From NCBI GenBank assembly GCA_031431235.1, contig JANPDA010000027.1:1-8219 (forward strand): a DNA stretch of 8,219 nt, in the 5' to 3' direction. Position 1 is the first letter of the stretch. Each line of letters opens with the position of its first letter. This DNA is from JANNSW01 sp031431235. Lineage in GTDB: Bacteria > Pseudomonadota > Alphaproteobacteria > Rhizobiales > Hyphomicrobiaceae. Below are positions 6,311 to 8,219 of the stretch, one piece after another. The position numbers were made by a program, and so were the translations under genes. The notes beneath the pieces were generated by a model. That model searched no databases. It had not been told where the DNA came from and was given only the letters and a program-made list of their open reading frames with translations.

Positions 6311-8023
6311 ATGTCACTCGATGTCGTCACGCTGAACGTCCTCGTGCATGCCTTCCACGCCATCGCCGAGGAGATGGGGATCAATCTCCTGCGCTCCGCG
6401 CGATCCACGATCATCCGGGAGGCACGCGACTGCTCCTGCGCGTTGTTCGACCCGATCGGCCGGATCGTGGCGGAGGCAGAGCACATACCCGTGCAGATGA
6501 GCTCGCTGTCGCTGCCGATGCAGGCCTGCCTCAGAAAGCACGGGAGCATCGCGCCGGGTGAGGTGTTCCTGACCAATGACCCCTTCATCGGGGGCCAGCA
6601 TCTCCAGGACATCACCATCTTCACGCCGATCTTCGCCGGCGCAAATCTGGTCGGCTTCTCTGCCTCGATCGCTCATCATGTCGACATCGGAGGCGGCGCC
6701 GCAGGGCTCACATTCGACGCCAAGGAGTTCTACGAGGAGGGATTGCGCTTCACCGCCATGAAGCTCGACCAGGCCCGTGATTTCGGCCGCAATGGCCTCT
6801 TTTTCGACATCGTCCATTCCAACTTCCGGGCGCCCGAGACCACCTGGGGCGACATTCAGGCCCAACTCGCCGCCAACGAGCTCGGACGCCAGCGCATCCT
6901 GGAGTTGGTGGAGCGCTATGGAGCAGACGAGGTCGTCCGCTACATGGGTGCTGCCATGGACTACTCCGAGCGCATGATGCGCGCGGCGATCGAGCAGATC
7001 CCCGATGGCAGCTACGTGGCCGAGGACAGGATCGATGATGGTGTTTTCAGGCAGGAGCCGATCCCGATCCGCGTGAAGCTGACCGTCAGTGGCTCGAGCA
7101 TGGCGGTCGACCTGGCGGGCACGTCACCGCAGGTGGAGGAGTTCCTCAACGTGCCTCTGGGCTCGACCTACTCGAGCACATATTCCTCGATCAAGATGGC
7201 GCTCACGGCAGGGCGCGAGACCATTCCCGCCAATGACGGCTGCTACCGCCCGATCAGCATCGATGCGCCCTATGGCTCGATCCTCAATCCGAAGCCGCCG
7301 GCGGCGGTCCGCGCCCGCATGTGCGGCGCCTATCGGCTCTTCGATGCAATCCTGATGGCACTCCAGCAGGCCATGCCAGAGCGGATTCCGGCGCCCGGCT
7401 TCCACGCCAATACGACGTCCGGCGTGTCTCAGCTCAAGGACGGAAAATTCTCGATTTTCATCGAGGACATCGGCGGCGGATGGGGCGGAAACCCATTGCG
7501 GGACGGTGCCGACATGCTGGACGCACCGCTGTCGAACTGCATCATCACTCCGGTGGAGGCCGTCGAGCTCGATCATCCCTTTCTGATGCTCAGGCGCTAC
7601 GAGCTCATCGCGGATTCCGGTGGAGCAGGCCGCCATCGAGGCGGGCTCGGCTCGGTCCGGGAATACGAGGTGCTGGAGGACGGTGCGGAGTTTTTCGGCT
7701 ATTCCGACAGGCACCGGTTTCCTCCGCCCGGCGCAGCAGGCGGCGAGCCAGGAACGCGCGGTGGCTTCCGGGTGATCCGCGGCAGCGAGGAAATCATCCT
7801 GCCGTCGAAAACGCGGTTTGCCTTGAAGCGAGGAGACATCGTGAGGGTCGTGGTTGGCGGCGGCGGTGGCTTCGGCCCTCCTGGGCAAAGGGCTGTTGCC
7901 GCCATCGAGCAGGATCTGCGCGAAGGCAAGGTCACGCAGGAGCACGTCAACTCGCACTATCCGCAGGCCAGCCCCCACCCGGCCGGCAAACGCACGCGGC
8001 GCGAGCAGAGGACGATCCCATGA
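6311..8023 (+). CDS. hyuB: Hydantoinase B/oxoprolinase family protein (HyuB-like subunit)
   Basis: Hydantoinase B family subunits pair with an ATP-binding A subunit to open cyclic amides (5-oxoproline, hydantoins, N-methylhydantoin, lactams) or, in related enzymes, to carboxylate ketones, in the cytoplasm. From ATG 6311 the protein has 570 residues, normal for the family. The N-terminus 'MSLDVVTLNVL...AIAEEMG' and 'CSCALFDPIGRIVAEAEHIPVQ' (42-62) are typical. Key signatures are 'TNDPFIGGQHLQDITIFTP' (88-106), 'AHHVDIGG' (121-128), 'NGLFFDIVHSNFRAPE' (161-176), and the glycine-rich 'GGGWGGNPLRDGADMLDAPLSN' region (388-409). Next come 'GGAGRHRGGLG' (437-447) and 'GGGGGFGPPG' (516-525). A polar, basic tail of ~20 residues ends it. 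No truncation or damaged motif is seen. An in-frame ATG at 6299 would add only MRKV; 6311 has the better ribosome site. The stop overlaps the A-subunit start as ATGA. Substrate cannot be assigned; the upstream ABC ATPase fossil hints at an amino-acid-like compound. Confidence 0.92.
   Translation: MSLDVVTLNVLVHAFHAIAEEMGINLLRSARSTIIREARDCSCALFDPIGRIVAEAEHIPVQMSSLSLPMQACLRKHGSIAPGEVFLTNDPFIGGQHLQDITIFTPIFAGANLVGFSASIAHHVDIGGGAAGLTFDAKEFYEEGLRFTAMKLDQARDFGRNGLFFDIVHSNFRAPETTWGDIQAQLAANELGRQRILELVERYGADEVVRYMGAAMDYSERMMRAAIEQIPDGSYVAEDRIDDGVFRQEPIPIRVKLTVSGSSMAVDLAGTSPQVEEFLNVPLGSTYSSTYSSIKMALTAGRETIPANDGCYRPISIDAPYGSILNPKPPAAVRARMCGAYRLFDAILMALQQAMPERIPAPGFHANTTSGVSQLKDGKFSIFIEDIGGGWGGNPLRDGADMLDAPLSNCIITPVEAVELDHPFLMLRRYELIADSGGAGRHRGGLGSVREYEVLEDGAEFFGYSDRHRFPPPGAAGGEPGTRGGFRVIRGSEEIILPSKTRFALKRGDIVRVVVGGGGGFGPPGQRAVAAIEQDLREGKVTQEHVNSHYPQASPHPAGKRTRREQRTIP
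8007..8012 (+). promoter_or_regulatory. Ribosome binding site for hyuA within the end of hyuB
   Basis: AGAGGA lies seven bases before the ATG at 8020 and supports translation of the A subunit from that codon. Confidence 0.6.
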
Positions 8024-8219
8024 GTGAGGGAGCAATTGTCGGCATCGATGTCGGCGGAACGTTCACCGATGCCGTGATGGTTACGGCGGAAGGCGAGATC
8101 AAGGTCGCCAAGGCCATGACGACGCCGAACCAGTCGCTCGGCGCGGTCGAATCGGTGTCGCGTCTGGGGGCGGGCTTCTCGGATATCGCCACCATCGTGC
8201 ACGGCACGACGGTTGCGAC
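8020..8219 (+). CDS. hyuA: Hydantoinase A/oxoprolinase family protein, N-terminal part, cut by the window end
   Basis: Only the first 66 codons are inside the window. They read MSEGAIVGIDVGGTFTDAVM at the start and 'IVHGTTVA' at the end of the visible part. 'GIDVGGTFTD' is the N-terminal phosphate-binding motif of the ASKHA-like ATP-binding fold in hydantoinase A/5-oxoprolinase A subunits, and 'HGTTVA[TN]' is the next conserved family motif at the expected spacing. The protein would bind and use ATP in the reaction carried out with the B subunit upstream. Its ATG overlaps the hyuB stop by four bases (8020-8023), so the two subunits are probably made in balanced amounts. The full protein would be expected to run to roughly 650-700 residues. 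The B-before-A order is the reverse of the textbook hyuA-hyuB order but is common in proteobacteria. Confidence 0.9.
   Translation, partial: MSEGAIVGIDVGGTFTDAVMVTAEGEIKVAKAMTTPNQSLGAVESVSRLGAGFSDIATIVHGTTVA

Noticed and set aside
5932..6561. 209-codon open frame on the plus strand as a real ABC protein
   Set aside because: It includes the Walker A segment of the fossil, but after about 6084 it leaves the homologous frame and then overlaps the start of hyuB out of frame. It is a chance extension of the pseudogene.

Overview
The window is GC-rich, densely packed DNA with long gaps only where genes have decayed. The protein types (a CcoG with the 'WPQEFYY' region, FixH, FixI/CcoI, CcoS, and a DUF2189 membrane protein in the same run) suggest an alphaproteobacterium, probably of the Hyphomicrobiales or Rhodospirillales. 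That is an inference from gene content; no rRNA or other taxonomic marker is present.

Positions 1-5804 hold the end of a cbb3 cytochrome oxidase locus, all on the + strand: the 3' part of ccoP (diheme cytochrome c subunit), then ccoG-ccoH-ccoI-ccoS (the fixGHIS assembly set), then a DUF2189 multi-pass membrane protein. Four of the five junctions overlap (ccoG/ccoH, ccoI/ccoS and ccoS/DUF2189 by an ATGA; ccoH/ccoI by 16 bases), so the run looks like one translationally coupled operon. CcoI is the Cu+ exporting P-type ATPase that supplies copper for the oxidase. CcoG is a membrane iron-sulfur protein proposed to handle copper reduction. CcoH and CcoS are small membrane proteins needed for oxidase assembly. 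The DUF2189 protein has no established role, but its coupling makes it a candidate accessory factor.

Positions 5805-6310 contain no intact gene. They hold two fossils truncated at the same place, near 6000. On the - strand (6000 down to 5851) is the last ~49 codons of a GMP synthase gene (guaA), with diagnostic C-terminal residues still readable. On the + strand (about 6001-6298) is an internally deleted amino-acid-type ABC transporter ATPase. Its Walker A lysine is replaced by methionine, it has a one-base frameshift, and it has lost Walker B and the ABC signature. The two fossils are divergent and both lack their 5' parts, as expected if a deletion removed the region between them.

Positions 6311-8219 start a second locus: a complete hydantoinase B/oxoprolinase-type subunit followed, with an ATGA overlap, by the first 66 codons of the matching hydantoinase A subunit, cut by the window end. 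The substrate cannot be told from sequence. The ATPase fossil immediately upstream suggests this locus once sat behind an amino-acid-type ABC transporter. No tRNA, rRNA, CRISPR array, insertion sequence or intact integrase is visible. I see no clearly new system; the most unusual part is the fossil junction.
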